A DNA stretch of 64,000 nt from Octadecabacter sp. SW4 (GTDB lineage: Bacteria > Pseudomonadota > Alphaproteobacteria > Rhodobacterales > Rhodobacteraceae): contig NZ_CP042819.1 of NCBI RefSeq assembly GCF_008065155.1, forward strand, positions 1 through 64,000, in the 5' to 3' direction. Under the pieces are notes generated by a model. It worked only from the letters and a program-made list of their open reading frames with translations, had not been told where the DNA came from and did not search any database. Positions within the stretch are counted from its first letter, which is position 1; every line of letters starts with the position of its first letter. Position numbers and translations under genes: made by a program. Below, in pieces: positions 29,588-39,330 of this stretch.

Positions 29588-31768
29588 ATGAGACCCGATC
29601 TTCCCCTTGTCCAAGACCTTGTGCTGATCGGTGGTGGCCATACGCATGCACTGGTGCTGCGAAAATGGGGGATGAACCCGCTTGCCGGTGTGCGGGTCAC
29701 GGTAATCAATCCCGGCCCTACCGCGCCCTATTCCGGCATGCTGCCCGGCTTTGTTGCGGGGCATTACGGTCGCGATGATCTTGATATCGACCTTGTTCAG
29801 CTTGCGCGGTTCGCTGGTGCGCGGGTGATCAACGGTAAGGCAATCGCGATTGACCGCGCGGCGCGGGAAATCATGGTTCAGGGGCGTCCGCCGATAGCCT
29901 ATGATATCGCCTCGCTTGATGTGGGCATCACATCGGAAATGCCCAAACTGTCGGGGTTTGCCGAACATGGAATACCCGCGAAACCCTTGGGCGCGTTTGC
30001 CGCGCGCTGGGATGCTTTTCGTGAAACTACAGATGACCCTTCGGTCGCGGTGATCGGAGGTGGTGTTGCGGGCGCAGAACTGGCAATGGGGATGGCCCAC
30101 GCCTTGCGCGCGCGCGGGCATGATCCCAAGGTCACGCTTATTGATCGCAGTCGCATCCTTGACGGTTTTGGCGAAACTGCGCGCCGCCTTATGGTCGACG
30201 CGTTGACCGCTAAGGGGGTCGCGCTGATCGAAAACACAGGCGTCGAATGCGTCATGGCCGATGGTGCGGTGCTGTCTGACGGACGCACGATCGCGGCAGC
30301 CTTTGTGACCGGTGCTGCTGGTGCGCGACCGCATGACTGGATTGTTGCAACCGGTCTTGACCTGCACGATGGTTTTGTCACTGTCGGGGCCGATCTGCGC
30401 AGTAATGATCCTGCCATCTTTGCCGTGGGCGATTGTGCCCACATGGCCCATGCACCACGCCCCAAGGCTGGCGTGTATGCGGTGCGCCAGGCACCTGTTT
30501 TATTTGATAATATGCGCGCTGCGATGTCTGGCGGAGACCTGCGCGACTACCACCCGCAAAGAGACTACCTCAAAATTGTCTCGCTTGGCGCAAAACAAGC
30601 CTTGGCCGAGAAATTCGGAACCGCGCGCAGGGGTGCGTTGCTGTGGCGCTGGAAAGACAGGATTGACCGGAAATTCATGGATCAGTTCCGCGACCTGCCA
30701 CAAATGGACCAACCCAAAATACCGCGCACCGCTGCGGTGGGGGTGACGTCGGCCTTGGGTGACAAGCCCATGTGCGGCGGCTGTGGTGCCAAGGTCGGGC
30801 GTGGCGCTTTGCGCGGCGTGCTAGCGGGCCTGCCCCAGCACGGGCGCGATGATGTGCAGTCTGTTGCGGGCGATGATGCTGCGATTTTACGCACCGGAGG
30901 GGTGACGCAGGTTATGACAACCGACCACCTGCGCGCGTTTTCGAATGATCCGGTGGTGATGACGCGTATTGCTGCGATTCACGCGCTGGGCGACATATGG
31001 GCGATGGGTGCCGCGCCCCAAGCGGCGACGATCAATGTGATCCTGCCGCGGATGTCGGCCGATTTGCAAAAACGCACTCTGACGGAAATCATGCAAAGCG
31101 CGGATCGCGTGCTGCGCGAGGCTGGTGCGGCGATTGTCGGTGGCCATACCTCACTAGGCGACGAAATGACGATCGGGTTCACAATCACCGGTCTGGCCAA
31201 GTCCACTCCGATTACCATCGCGGGGGCCAGGGCGGGAGATGTGTTGATCCTGACGAAACCTGTTGGATCGGGTGTGATCATGGCCGCTGACATGGCTGGC
31301 GCTGCGCGTGGTGAGGATGTGATCACAGCTCTTGACCTGATGTGTCAATCGCAGGCCAAAGCCGCAAGTATCCTGTCAAAAGCCCACGCCATGACCGATG
31401 TGACTGGTTTTGGCCTTGCCGGGCATCTGGCAGGTATCTGCGAAGCGTCTAACGTTGCGGCAACGTTGAAACTGAACCATATTCCGGTCATGAATGGCGC
31501 GCTTGAACTGTCCCAGAGCGGCACAAGATCGACGCTGTTTCAGGACAATTTTGCTGGAATAGACTCTATTTTTGGCGCGACAGGTCCGCATGCTGACTTG
31601 TTGTTTGATCCACAAACCGCTGGCGGCCTTTTGGCTGCGGTTTCCCCGCGTTCAGCGCCTTCGATGCTAAAGAAGCTGCACGCGGCGGGCTACACGGCAG
31701 CGCTAATCGGCAGTCTTGGCCAAGGGCGCGGTATTCATGTGATCACAAACGATCCAGAATCTGCTTGA
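29588..31768 (+). CDS. selD: FAD oxidoreductase fused to selenide, water dikinase (SelD)
   Basis: The C-terminal half (about 390-726) is SelD, which makes selenophosphate from selenide and ATP. The catalytic pair is C399 and K402 in MCGGCGAKVG, and GGHTSLGDEMTIGF and DPQTAGGLLAAVS are family blocks. The active-site residue is encoded by an ordinary Cys codon, not TGA. Residues 1 to about 375 form an FAD/NAD(P)-binding oxidoreductase of the NDH-2 type, with LIGGGHTHALVLRKW, VAVIGGGVAGAELAMGMAHA and AVGDCAHMAH. The fusion is known in other proteobacteria. The oxidoreductase may supply reduced selenium, which is inference. selU is convergent and overlapping by 26 bases. Confidence 0.95.
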   Translation: MRPDLPLVQDLVLIGGGHTHALVLRKWGMNPLAGVRVTVINPGPTAPYSGMLPGFVAGHYGRDDLDIDLVQLARFAGARVINGKAIAIDRAAREIMVQGRPPIAYDIASLDVGITSEMPKLSGFAEHGIPAKPLGAFAARWDAFRETTDDPSVAVIGGGVAGAELAMGMAHALRARGHDPKVTLIDRSRILDGFGETARRLMVDALTAKGVALIENTGVECVMADGAVLSDGRTIAAAFVTGAAGARPHDWIVATGLDLHDGFVTVGADLRSNDPAIFAVGDCAHMAHAPRPKAGVYAVRQAPVLFDNMRAAMSGGDLRDYHPQRDYLKIVSLGAKQALAEKFGTARRGALLWRWKDRIDRKFMDQFRDLPQMDQPKIPRTAAVGVTSALGDKPMCGGCGAKVGRGALRGVLAGLPQHGRDDVQSVAGDDAAILRTGGVTQVMTTDHLRAFSNDPVVMTRIAAIHALGDIWAMGAAPQAATINVILPRMSADLQKRTLTEIMQSADRVLREAGAAIVGGHTSLGDEMTIGFTITGLAKSTPITIAGARAGDVLILTKPVGSGVIMAADMAGAARGEDVITALDLMCQSQAKAASILSKAHAMTDVTGFGLAGHLAGICEASNVAATLKLNHIPVMNGALELSQSGTRSTLFQDNFAGIDSIFGATGPHADLLFDPQTAGGLLAAVSPRSAPSMLKKLHAAGYTAALIGSLGQGRGIHVITNDPESA

Positions 31769-32795
31769 TCTGTTCTGTCATGGCGGCACGACCCTCGCGA
31801 TCAAGCGTTTCCGCGTGCAATGTTGCGATCACATCATGCCTATGGTTGGCACGTGATTTTGCATAGGCGGGATCATAATGATCGGCCATAAGCGCGGTGG
31901 CCAGCCCGATATGATCGCCACTTTCCAACAACGCCACCCAACGATTCACGGTTTCGTGCCCGCGGTGACGGCGCAGGAAATCCAGTTGCCCACGCAGGCG
32001 TTGCCGGTCGCTGATGACTTCGGCATAGGCCGCGACCAGCCACCCGGCACGGGCCGCAAGTGATGCGTCAATCTGGATACGCGGCGCGGCGATCATTTGC
32101 GCCCAGACTGTCGGCGGAATGACCCGTTTGCCGATCTTGCTGCTTTCGGCCTCGACCACGGTGATCTTGTGCGGATCAAGCCTTGCGAAGGCGGACGCCA
32201 GCAGGGATTCAAATTGCTTCTGGCTTGGCTGGCCCTCGGGTATTTCGCCCAACAGCGATCCGCGATGCCCAGCAAGCCCCTCAAGGTCGACGATCTGCAC
32301 ATCAAAGGCGGCCAAACGGGCCAGAATGTCGGTTTTGGCGGTGCCAGTATTGCCATCCAAAAGGACCATACGATGGGGCAGGGGCACGTCATACATCGCC
32401 CCGTGAACAAGGCGTCGGTAGGTCTGGTATCCACCCGCGATCACGTCGGCGCGCCAGCCGATCTGCTGCAAAATACTTGTGAAAGACCCTGACCGCTGCC
32501 CGCCGCGCCAGCAATAGACCAGCGGTCGCCAGCCTCCGTCAAACCCGCTGAGCGGCCCGGCAATGTGGTCGGCCGCGTTGCGTGACACCAGCGCGGCCCC
32601 GACCTTGCGCGCATCAAAGGCGGACACCTGCTTGTAGATCGTCCCGACCTTTGCCCGTTCGGTGTCGGATAAAACAGGCAGGTTGATCGCGCCCGGTAGG
32701 TGGTCCTCGGCAAATTCGGCGGGGCTGCGCACGTCGATTACCGCGTCATAGCCGTGATCCAAAAGCGCTGCGAGGGTGTCGAATGTCTTGGGCAT
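31743..32795 (-). CDS. selU: tRNA 2-selenouridine synthase SelU (MnmH)
   Basis: SelU replaces sulfur by selenium in 2-thiouridine 34 of some tRNAs, using selenophosphate from SelD. The 350-residue protein has an N-terminal rhodanese domain with the catalytic Cys in VYCWRGGQRSGSF, and a P-loop domain with LLDGNTGTAKTDIL. Its overlap with selD (convergent, 26 bases) makes this a two-gene selenium unit. No selA, selB or selC is visible here, so the local evidence is for tRNA modification only. Confidence 0.95.
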   Translation of the reverse strand: MPKTFDTLAALLDHGYDAVIDVRSPAEFAEDHLPGAINLPVLSDTERAKVGTIYKQVSAFDARKVGAALVSRNAADHIAGPLSGFDGGWRPLVYCWRGGQRSGSFTSILQQIGWRADVIAGGYQTYRRLVHGAMYDVPLPHRMVLLDGNTGTAKTDILARLAAFDVQIVDLEGLAGHRGSLLGEIPEGQPSQKQFESLLASAFARLDPHKITVVEAESSKIGKRVIPPTVWAQMIAAPRIQIDASLAARAGWLVAAYAEVISDRQRLRGQLDFLRRHRGHETVNRWVALLESGDHIGLATALMADHYDPAYAKSRANHRHDVIATLHAETLDREGRAAMTEQIKQILDRL

Positions 32796-32956
32796 GGGGC
32801 GGTTCTAGCCCGCTGCCACGACGGGTGAAAGCATCAAGTTATCTTGTGACACTGCCGTTCAGGCGCCCGATTGCGCGGTGCGCGCGGACGTGGCCCGCGA
32901 CATCTTGCTGCGCAATGGCGTTCTGTTTCACGGGCGTCATTCGCACGGATCAGTGT

Positions 32957-33745
32957 CTAATCGGGTAAAAGCGGCACCCGTCCCGCATCTGTCAACGTCC
33001 AGACATCGCGCCCTTCAAAGACGGCCGGCACCAATGGCCGGCCATATCCGGCACCGCCATCAAGGTTTACACGGTTTACGTAGTGGTGCGGGTGATCCAA
33101 GGCGGTGTGGCCATGCACCACCAGCCGCCCGTGATCGCGCGGATCGTCCAGCCAACCATCGCGAATCCAGATCAGATCGTCCTCGGTTTGAGCGGCGAGT
33201 GCGACACCGGGCCGGATCCCTGCGTGAACGAACAATAGGTCGCGGGTGACATGTGTCAGCGGACGCTGTTCAAGAAAGTCTAGATGTGTCGTCGGCACAG
33301 CCGCCTGAGCCAAGGCAACCAGCTGATCGCGTGATTGGCGTGGAACAGGGTCTAAACCGTTGCGCAGAACAGTGTCGCCATCACCGCCATCGGGGTGATG
33401 GAACCCGTTTAACGCCCCATAGGACGACAGTGTCTCCGGGCCACCCAAAGCCGTATGCAGCCAGCCCTTGCCAGAGGCAATCATCGGATCGGTCGATGTG
33501 CCGTTCCGCACAAACCGCGTGAACATCCGGTCGTGGTTGCCACGCAAGACGTGCCACGGCCGCCCCGCGGTAACGCCATCCAGCAGCCGCTGAATGACAC
33601 CGCGGCTGTCAGGCCCGCGATCTGTGTAGTCGCCGACAAACACGATGTCCGCATCCGGCCCGCCATCGGCCTGAATAAGCGCCAGGGCCCGATCAAGTTG
33701 ATCGAGATACCCGTGGATGTCGCCGACGGCGTAAATTGGTTTCAT
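32957..33745 (-). CDS. Metallophosphoesterase, PP1/ApaH-like
   Basis: A 262-residue phosphoprotein phosphatase-type metallophosphoesterase. All five metal-site motifs are present: GDIHGYLDQL, GDYTDRGPDS, LRGNHDRM, a later His in LLFVHAGIRPG, and VHGHTALDHP. Such enzymes act as Ser/Thr protein phosphatases or diadenosine tetraphosphatases; which one applies cannot be decided. About 160 bases between its stop and selU hold no gene. Confidence 0.92.
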   Translation of the reverse strand: MKPIYAVGDIHGYLDQLDRALALIQADGGPDADIVFVGDYTDRGPDSRGVIQRLLDGVTAGRPWHVLRGNHDRMFTRFVRNGTSTDPMIASGKGWLHTALGGPETLSSYGALNGFHHPDGGDGDTVLRNGLDPVPRQSRDQLVALAQAAVPTTHLDFLEQRPLTHVTRDLLFVHAGIRPGVALAAQTEDDLIWIRDGWLDDPRDHGRLVVHGHTALDHPHHYVNRVNLDGGAGYGRPLVPAVFEGRDVWTLTDAGRVPLLPD

Positions 33746-33820
33746 GTGGACCTCGGGGTTGCAAAACGGATGGTCAGACTTTGTGGCGACTGGCGGAGCC
33801 TTCGGCGAAAGTTATTCTGG

Positions 33821-33863
33821 AAGAAAAAGCGAAATGGGCGCCCGACGATCGTGACGGGCACCC
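33821..33863 (-). terminator. Probable serA terminator
   Basis: On the minus strand, just after the serA stop, GGGTGCCCG pairs with CGGGCGCCC (one G-U pair) over a 10-base loop and is followed by ATTTCGCTTTTTCTT. It fits an intrinsic terminator for serA and lies upstream of the phosphatase gene. Confidence 0.6.
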
Positions 33864-33868
33864 AGTTG

Positions 33869-35461
33869 TCAGACATCAAAAGTCAGCGGTTTGACCTGCG
33901 TGAACAGCCCTGTTGATTCGAGCTTGTTGATGATCGGCGCGGGCACGGCATCATCGACGTAAAGCAGCGCGATTGCTTCGCCCTTGGCAGCAGATCGCCC
34001 AAGGGTAAAGTTGGCGATGTTGACGTTGTTTTCACCCATCGTCATGCCCAGTGTGCCGATGATCCCCGGCACGTCTTCGTTGGTGGTATAAAGCATATGC
34101 GCACCGATTTCGGCGTCGATGTTGATCCCCTTGATCTGGATAAAGCGCGGCTTGCCGTCGCTGAACACCGTGCCCGCGATTGAACGCTCGCGTTTGTCCG
34201 TGACAACCGTGACCTTGATATAGCCGTCAAAGCTGCCGGACTGGTCTTGCTTGGTGGTAGATATCTGGATGCCGCGTTCCTTGGCGATCACGGGCGCGCT
34301 GACCATATTCGTGTCGGGGTTTGCCTTTTTCATGATGCCCGCGATTGTGGCAGCGGTCAGCGCCTTGAGGTTCATTTCGCTGACTACACCGTCAAACAGG
34401 ATATTGATCGCCTTGATCGGTTCGTCCGTCATCTGGCCGACAAAGTTGCCAAGGTGGCCGGACAGTTTGATCCACGGCCCCATGACTTTGGCTTCTTCGG
34501 CCGTGACCGAGGGCATGTTCAGCGCGTTGGTCACAGCACCCGTAAGGAGGTAGTCGGCCATTTGTTCCGCGATTTGCAGCGCCACGTTTTCCTGCGCTTC
34601 GGTCGTGGCAGCACCCAGGTGAGGCGTGACCACGACGTTGGGCAGGTTGAACAACGGACTGTCGGTGGCCGGTTCAACGGCGAAGACATCAAAGGCCGCG
34701 CCAGCCACATGGCCCGATTTCAGCGCCTCGGCCAGGGCCGCTTCATCGACCAGGCCGCCCCGCGCGCAGTTGACGATCCGCACGCCCTTTTTCAGCTTGG
34801 CGATGTTTTCGGCAGACAGGATATTTGCGGTCTGGTCGGTGAATGGCACATGCAGGGTGATGAAATCGGCCTTGGCAAGCAATTCGTCCAATTCGACCTT
34901 ATGCACCCCCATCTGTTCGGCTTTTTCTTCGCCAAGGTAGGGGTCATAGGCCAGCACCTTCATCTTGAGGCCCAGCGCGCGCTCGCAGACGATCCCGCCG
35001 ATATTGCCCGCACCGATCACACCAAGGGTTTTGCCGGTCAGTTCCACGCCCATGAACTTGGACTTTTCCCACTTCCCGGCGTGGGTTGAAGCGCTGGCTT
35101 CGGGGATCTGGCGCGCAACGGCGAACATCATCGCGATGGCATGCTCCGCCGTGGTGATCATGTTGCCGAACGGCGTGTTCATGACGATGATACCGGCCTT
35201 GGATGCGGCATCCTTGTCCACGTTATCGGTGCCGATCCCGGCGCGCCCGATCACCTTGAGGTTGGTCGCAGCCTTGATCAGTTTCTCGGTCGCCTTGGTG
35301 GCACTGCGGATCGCAAGACCGTCATATTGATCAATGATCGACAGTAATTTTTCCTTGTCCTTGCCAAGGTCGGGCATGAAATCTACGTCGATGCCGCGAT
35401 CACGAAAAATCTGCACTGCGGTTTCAGAAAGTTTGTCAGAGACGAGCACTTTGGGGGCCAT
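33869..35461 (-). CDS. serA: D-3-phosphoglycerate dehydrogenase
   Basis: SerA oxidises 3-phosphoglycerate to 3-phosphohydroxypyruvate, the committed step of serine synthesis. The 530-residue long form has the NAD-binding motif GVIGAGNIGGIVCERALG, the catalytic HLGAATTEAQENVALQIAEQ region, an intervening allosteric substrate-binding domain, and a C-terminal ACT domain (GINIDAEIGAHMLYTTNED onward) for serine feedback. serC lies 54 bases upstream on the same strand, and serB is 4 kb away on the other strand. Confidence 0.96.
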   Translation of the reverse strand: MAPKVLVSDKLSETAVQIFRDRGIDVDFMPDLGKDKEKLLSIIDQYDGLAIRSATKATEKLIKAATNLKVIGRAGIGTDNVDKDAASKAGIIVMNTPFGNMITTAEHAIAMMFAVARQIPEASASTHAGKWEKSKFMGVELTGKTLGVIGAGNIGGIVCERALGLKMKVLAYDPYLGEEKAEQMGVHKVELDELLAKADFITLHVPFTDQTANILSAENIAKLKKGVRIVNCARGGLVDEAALAEALKSGHVAGAAFDVFAVEPATDSPLFNLPNVVVTPHLGAATTEAQENVALQIAEQMADYLLTGAVTNALNMPSVTAEEAKVMGPWIKLSGHLGNFVGQMTDEPIKAINILFDGVVSEMNLKALTAATIAGIMKKANPDTNMVSAPVIAKERGIQISTTKQDQSGSFDGYIKVTVVTDKRERSIAGTVFSDGKPRFIQIKGINIDAEIGAHMLYTTNEDVPGIIGTLGMTMGENNVNIANFTLGRSAAKGEAIALLYVDDAVPAPIINKLESTGLFTQVKPLTFDV

Positions 35462-35490
35462 TTCGATGGTCCTTTGATTTGAATGATAGG

Positions 35491-35519
35491 GGGTAGGTGG
35501 GGCGGAAACCCACCCTAGG
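35491..35519. repeat. Intergenic GGTGGG palindromic repeat, copy 2
   Basis: GTAGGTGGGGCGGAAACCCACCCTAG lies between serC and serA, with GGTGGG and CCCACC as its arms; the end contains the serC stop codon. It is a shorter, more diverged copy of the element at 8637-8700. On the operon transcript it would form a hairpin between serC and serA. Confidence 0.55.
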
Positions 35520-36654
35520 CGTTGATTTCAGACATGAATGCCCATTCAAGCCAGGGCAGCATCGCCTCGATATCCGAGGTGTCCACAGTCGCGCCGCACC
35601 AGATCCGCAGACCGGCGGGCGCGTCGCGGTAAGCCCCGATATCAAGTGCGACGCCTGCATCAGCCAGCCGTTTGGCAACGGCCTTGGCAAAGACAGCACC
35701 ATCGCTGATCCGATCATCGGTGAATTTCAGGCAGACGCTGGTGTTGGATCGCGTGGCCGGATCAATCGCGAGGTTGTCAATCCAGTCCCGTGCAGCGCAG
35801 AAATTCCACACGGCGCGCGCGTTGGCATCGGCGCGGTGACGCAGGGCGTCCAACCCACCGATGGATTTCGCCCAGTTCAGCGCGAAAAGGTAATCTTCGA
35901 CACACAGCATCGAGGGTGTGTTGATGGTTTCACCGACAAAGATACCTTCGATCAGTTTGCTGCCTTTGGTCAGGCGGAAAATCTTGGGCAACGGCCATGC
36001 GGGTGTGTAGTTTTCCAGCCGCGCAACGGCGCGGGGCGACAGGATGATCATGCCATGTGCTGCTTCGCCGCCCATGACTTTTTGCCAGGAAAAGGTCGTC
36101 ACATCGAGCTTGTCCCAAGGGAGATCCTGGGCAAATGCGGCACTGGTCGCATCGCAGATCGTCAGGCCTGCGCGATCATTGGGAATCTTGGCGCCATTGG
36201 GCATACAAACGCCCGATGTCGTGCCGTTCCAGGTGAATACCACATCGTTGTCATAGTTCAGCCCCGCCATATCGACGATATGCCCATAGTCAGCCGTGTG
36301 CACCCTCGCGTCGATTTTCAACTGCTTAACCACATCCGTGACCCAGCCTGCGCCAAAACTTTCCCATGCGACCATTTCAGCGGGGCGTTCGCCCAGAAGC
36401 GACCACATGGCCATTTCCATGGCACCTGTATCCGACGCGGGCACGATGCCGATGCGGTAATCCGCTGGCATCCCCAATATCTCGCGAGTCAGGTCGATGG
36501 CCTGCTTGAGTTTGGCTTTGCCCTCGGCTGCGCGGTGCGAGCGGCCCAGGGGCGCGTCGTCCAATGCCTTGGCTGTCCATGTGGGGGGTTTGGCACAGGG
36601 GCCAGAAGAAAAACGCGGATTCATCGGCCGCGTCGCCGGTTTTGTCGTAACCAT
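35515..36654 (-). CDS. serC: Phosphoserine aminotransferase
   Basis: SerC transaminates 3-phosphohydroxypyruvate to phosphoserine. The 379-residue PLP enzyme is of the alphaproteobacterial/methanogen-like branch: it starts [13 protein letters not shown], has the PLP Lys in [15 protein letters not shown], and NSVCLKF-like substrate contacts near the end ([11 protein letters not shown]). The frame is open to 36789, but the ATG at 36654 removes a 45-residue leader with no family match. It is followed by serA and forms an operon with it. Confidence 0.94.
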   Translation of the reverse strand: MVTTKPATRPMNPRFSSGPCAKPPTWTAKALDDAPLGRSHRAAEGKAKLKQAIDLTREILGMPADYRIGIVPASDTGAMEMAMWSLLGERPAEMVAWESFGAGWVTDVVKQLKIDARVHTADYGHIVDMAGLNYDNDVVFTWNGTTSGVCMPNGAKIPNDRAGLTICDATSAAFAQDLPWDKLDVTTFSWQKVMGGEAAHGMIILSPRAVARLENYTPAWPLPKIFRLTKGSKLIEGIFVGETINTPSMLCVEDYLFALNWAKSIGGLDALRHRADANARAVWNFCAARDWIDNLAIDPATRSNTSVCLKFTDDRISDGAVFAKAVAKRLADAGVALDIGAYRDAPAGLRIWCGATVDTSDIEAMLPWLEWAFMSEINA

Positions 36655-36826
36655 TGCTGGTATCCTCACAGATATGCGCCCTTCGTTGGGGAAGGGTGTC
36701 CCACTCACGCTGTTAGGCGTATTGCTGCGGCGCGACAAGATAGAAAAGATCAAAAACGACGGGACGGGGTCATTTTCCGGCGATTGCACGGCTGGACAAA
36801 TAAGAAAATCTACATATGTTTATGTG

Positions 36827-37633
36827 ATGGAGAACTTGATAACATACGAAGCCCTCTGGCGGGGCGGTATTTTTGTGGTGATCCTTGCCGCGATGGCGAT
36901 TTGGGAACTGTCCGCGCCCGCGCGACGCACCGAAATTCCGCGCCTGATCCGCTGGACAAATAACTTTGCGATGGTCGTTCTTGATACGCTGGTATTGCGG
37001 TTGGTGTTCCCGATCCTTGCGGTTGGCGTTGCGGCTGTTGCCACGGAACGCGGATGGGGGCTGTTTGGGTGGCTGAGCTTTGATGGACTCGGCGCGATTC
37101 TTCTTGGCTTCCTGCTTCTTGATCTGGCAATCTATGCGCAGCACATCGTGTTTCACAAGGTGCCCGTCTTGTGGCGCCTGCACCGGATGCATCACACTGA
37201 TCCGCACTTTGACATGAGCACGGCACTACGGTTTCACCCGATCGAGATCGTGCTGTCGATGTTGATCAAAATGGGCGTTGTCCTGGCGCTTGGGCTTGCG
37301 CCCGTCACCGTCATTCTGTTTGAAATCGCGTTGAGCGGCACGGCACTTTTCAATCATTCCAACGCGCGCCTTCCCGCATGGGCGGAAAAGCCGGTGCGCT
37401 GGCTTCTGGTGACCCCTGACATGCACCGCGTCCATCACTCGGAACTCCGGGAGGAAACCGATAGCAACTATGGGTTTTGCCTGCCGTGGTGGGATAGGGT
37501 CTTTGGCACCTACCGTGACCAGCCAAAGTTTGGTCACGACAAGATGGTGATCGGGATCGGTAAATTTGGCGAGCGGCGCGAACAGTGGCTTGACCGCCTG
37601 TTGATCCAGCCTTTCCGCCCTGACCGAAAGTAG
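36827..37633 (+). CDS. Sterol desaturase / fatty acid hydroxylase family protein
   Basis: A 268-residue membrane di-iron oxygenase-type protein. The His motifs are AQHIVFHKVPVLWRLHRMHH (HxxxH and HxxHH), FNHSN, and DMHRVHHSE (HxxHH), in the order that binds the two irons; four hydrophobic segments flank them. Members hydroxylate or desaturate lipids, sterols or carotenoids. The start ATG at 36827 is chosen because the upstream extension overlaps serC in antisense and is not membrane-like. It sits between serC and serB without an obvious metabolic link. Confidence 0.9.
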   Translation: MENLITYEALWRGGIFVVILAAMAIWELSAPARRTEIPRLIRWTNNFAMVVLDTLVLRLVFPILAVGVAAVATERGWGLFGWLSFDGLGAILLGFLLLDLAIYAQHIVFHKVPVLWRLHRMHHTDPHFDMSTALRFHPIEIVLSMLIKMGVVLALGLAPVTVILFEIALSGTALFNHSNARLPAWAEKPVRWLLVTPDMHRVHHSELREETDSNYGFCLPWWDRVFGTYRDQPKFGHDKMVIGIGKFGERREQWLDRLLIQPFRPDRK

Positions 37634-37702
37634 GGCAACGCACGATCCTCTGGTGCCCTTGGTCAAGATGTGCTTTTTGCACCACGAACCAAAGGATTGA
37701 TC

Positions 37703-38572
37703 ATGCACGTTGCAACCCTGATTGCCAAAGCTGGTGGGCTTGATCCTGCCCTCGTTCATTCCCTGCGCAACGCATGGGGTGGTGGCGATGCCCAGTGGCT
37801 GTCGCCAGACGAGGCGGCGGCCTTTCATATACAGGCTCAGCCTGCGAACGCCGATGATGTGTGGCGCAGCTTGCAGGGCGAGGGCGTCGATCTGGTGATC
37901 CAGCCCATCGCGAACCGCCGCAAAAAGATGCTGATCGCCGATATGGACAGCACGATGATACAGCAGGAGTGTATCGACGAACTGGCCGACGAAGCGGGCG
38001 TTGGTGCGCGCGTAGCCAACATCACTGCCCGCGCAATGAATGGCGAATTGGACTTTGAGGGCGCGATTGACGAACGGGTTGGCCTGCTTGCCGGCCTGGG
38101 CGCGGACATCATTGATCACGTCCTGAACACGCGGATCACCTATATGCCCGGCGGGCGCGCATTGGTGCAAACCATGAAGGCGCAAGGGGCGTTCGCGGCG
38201 CTTGTTTCCGGCGGGTTTACGGCCTTTACGGCCAAGGTCGCCGCCGATCTGGGATTTGATGAAAACCGTGCCAATACGCTCGGCATCCAAGAGGGCAGGC
38301 TGACTGGCAAAGTCGTGCGCCCGATCCTTGGACAAGAGGCAAAACTGGACGCGTTGAACGACATGACCGCGCGGTTGGGGATTGATCCGGCCGATGCGCT
38401 GGCCGTGGGTGATGGGATGAACGATCTGCTGATGCTGTCGCGCGCCGGAACCGGTGTCGCGCTGCATGGCAAACCCGCCCTGCAAGACAAATGCGCAGTC
38501 AAGATCAACCACGGTGATCTGACGGCGCTGTTGTTTATCCAAGGCTATGCCCGCGACGAATTCATCACCTGA
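37703..38572 (+). CDS. serB: Phosphoserine phosphatase
   Basis: SerB is a HAD hydrolase that dephosphorylates phosphoserine in the last step of serine synthesis. In the 289-residue protein the nucleophile and acid are D80 and D82 in ADMDSTMIQQECIDELAD, the Ser motif is FAALVSGGFTAFTAKVA, and GDGMNDLLML holds the metal-binding Asp. The N-terminal 70 residues are a regulatory-type extension. The ATG at 37703 follows AAAGGATTG; the longer frame from 37670 lacks a ribosome site. Its TGA shares one base with the next ATG. Confidence 0.95.
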   Translation: MHVATLIAKAGGLDPALVHSLRNAWGGGDAQWLSPDEAAAFHIQAQPANADDVWRSLQGEGVDLVIQPIANRRKKMLIADMDSTMIQQECIDELADEAGVGARVANITARAMNGELDFEGAIDERVGLLAGLGADIIDHVLNTRITYMPGGRALVQTMKAQGAFAALVSGGFTAFTAKVAADLGFDENRANTLGIQEGRLTGKVVRPILGQEAKLDALNDMTARLGIDPADALAVGDGMNDLLMLSRAGTGVALHGKPALQDKCAVKINHGDLTALLFIQGYARDEFIT

Positions 38573-39330
38573 TGATCGAGGTTAGCACTGACATCCTGTT
38601 GCTGCTGATGGCCGCAGCCTTCATCGCGGGAATCGTCGATTCCATTGCCGGTGGTGGTGGTCTGATAACGCTGCCCGTTCTGGTGATCGCTGGCGCACCA
38701 CCCCTGACGGCGATTGCGACAAACAAGGTGCAGGGGGTCTTTGGTGCGGCTATGGCTGCCTTTGCCTATGCCCGCGGTGGCCATGTGAACCTGCACCGCC
38801 AGTGGCAAGCGGCCTGCATAGCCTTCGCGGCCGCGATTATTGGCGCTCTCCTCACATCTTCCCTCCCGACCGAGGTGATCCGCCTTGGCTTGCCGGTCCT
38901 GCTGATCGCAATTGCGCTGTTCTTCGCGCTGAAGCCGGGGTTGAACGATCTGGACCGCACCGCGCGGGTCACGCCCGTGGTATTCACGCTGACGCTTGTG
39001 CCGTTAATCGGCTTTTATGACGGGCTAATCGGGCCGGGGGCGGGATCGTTCTATATGATCGGTTTTGTCGGGCTAGCGGGCTATGGCGTCCTCAAGGCAA
39101 CAGCCCATACGAAACTGCTGAACTTTGCCAGTAACGCCGGCGGCATTGTCGCCTATGCGGTCGTGGCGCAGCCCTGGTGGTTTGTCGGGCTGGCGATGGG
39201 TGCGGCACAGATGGCGGGGGCCTATGTCGGATCACGCCTTGCCATGCGCATCGGGGCACGGTTGATCAAACCACTGGTGGTGATCGCTGCAACCGCGCTG
39301 GCGCTGAAACTGATCTGGGACATGACCTAA
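38572..39330 (+). CDS. TSUP family transporter (TauE/SafE)
   Basis: A 252-residue membrane protein with about eight hydrophobic segments. The family repeats are AGIVDSIAGGGGLITLPVLV at the N terminus and the matching YDGLIGPGAGSFYMIGFVGL in the second half. Characterised members export sulfite, sulfoacetate or related organosulfur anions; here the substrate is unknown. It overlaps serB by one base and so shares its transcript. Its stop overlaps that of the convergent asparaginase (CTAA). Confidence 0.9.
   Translation: MIEVSTDILLLLMAAAFIAGIVDSIAGGGGLITLPVLVIAGAPPLTAIATNKVQGVFGAAMAAFAYARGGHVNLHRQWQAACIAFAAAIIGALLTSSLPTEVIRLGLPVLLIAIALFFALKPGLNDLDRTARVTPVVFTLTLVPLIGFYDGLIGPGAGSFYMIGFVGLAGYGVLKATAHTKLLNFASNAGGIVAYAVVAQPWWFVGLAMGAAQMAGAYVGSRLAMRIGARLIKPLVVIAATALALKLIWDMT

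Noticed and set aside
35497-36963. 488-codon open frame opposite serC
   Set aside because: Antisense to a clear phosphoserine aminotransferase and extends over the divergent promoter; no protein features.
37226-38542. 438-codon frame opposite serB
   Set aside because: Antisense to serB and the sterol desaturase gene; composition typical of shadow frames.
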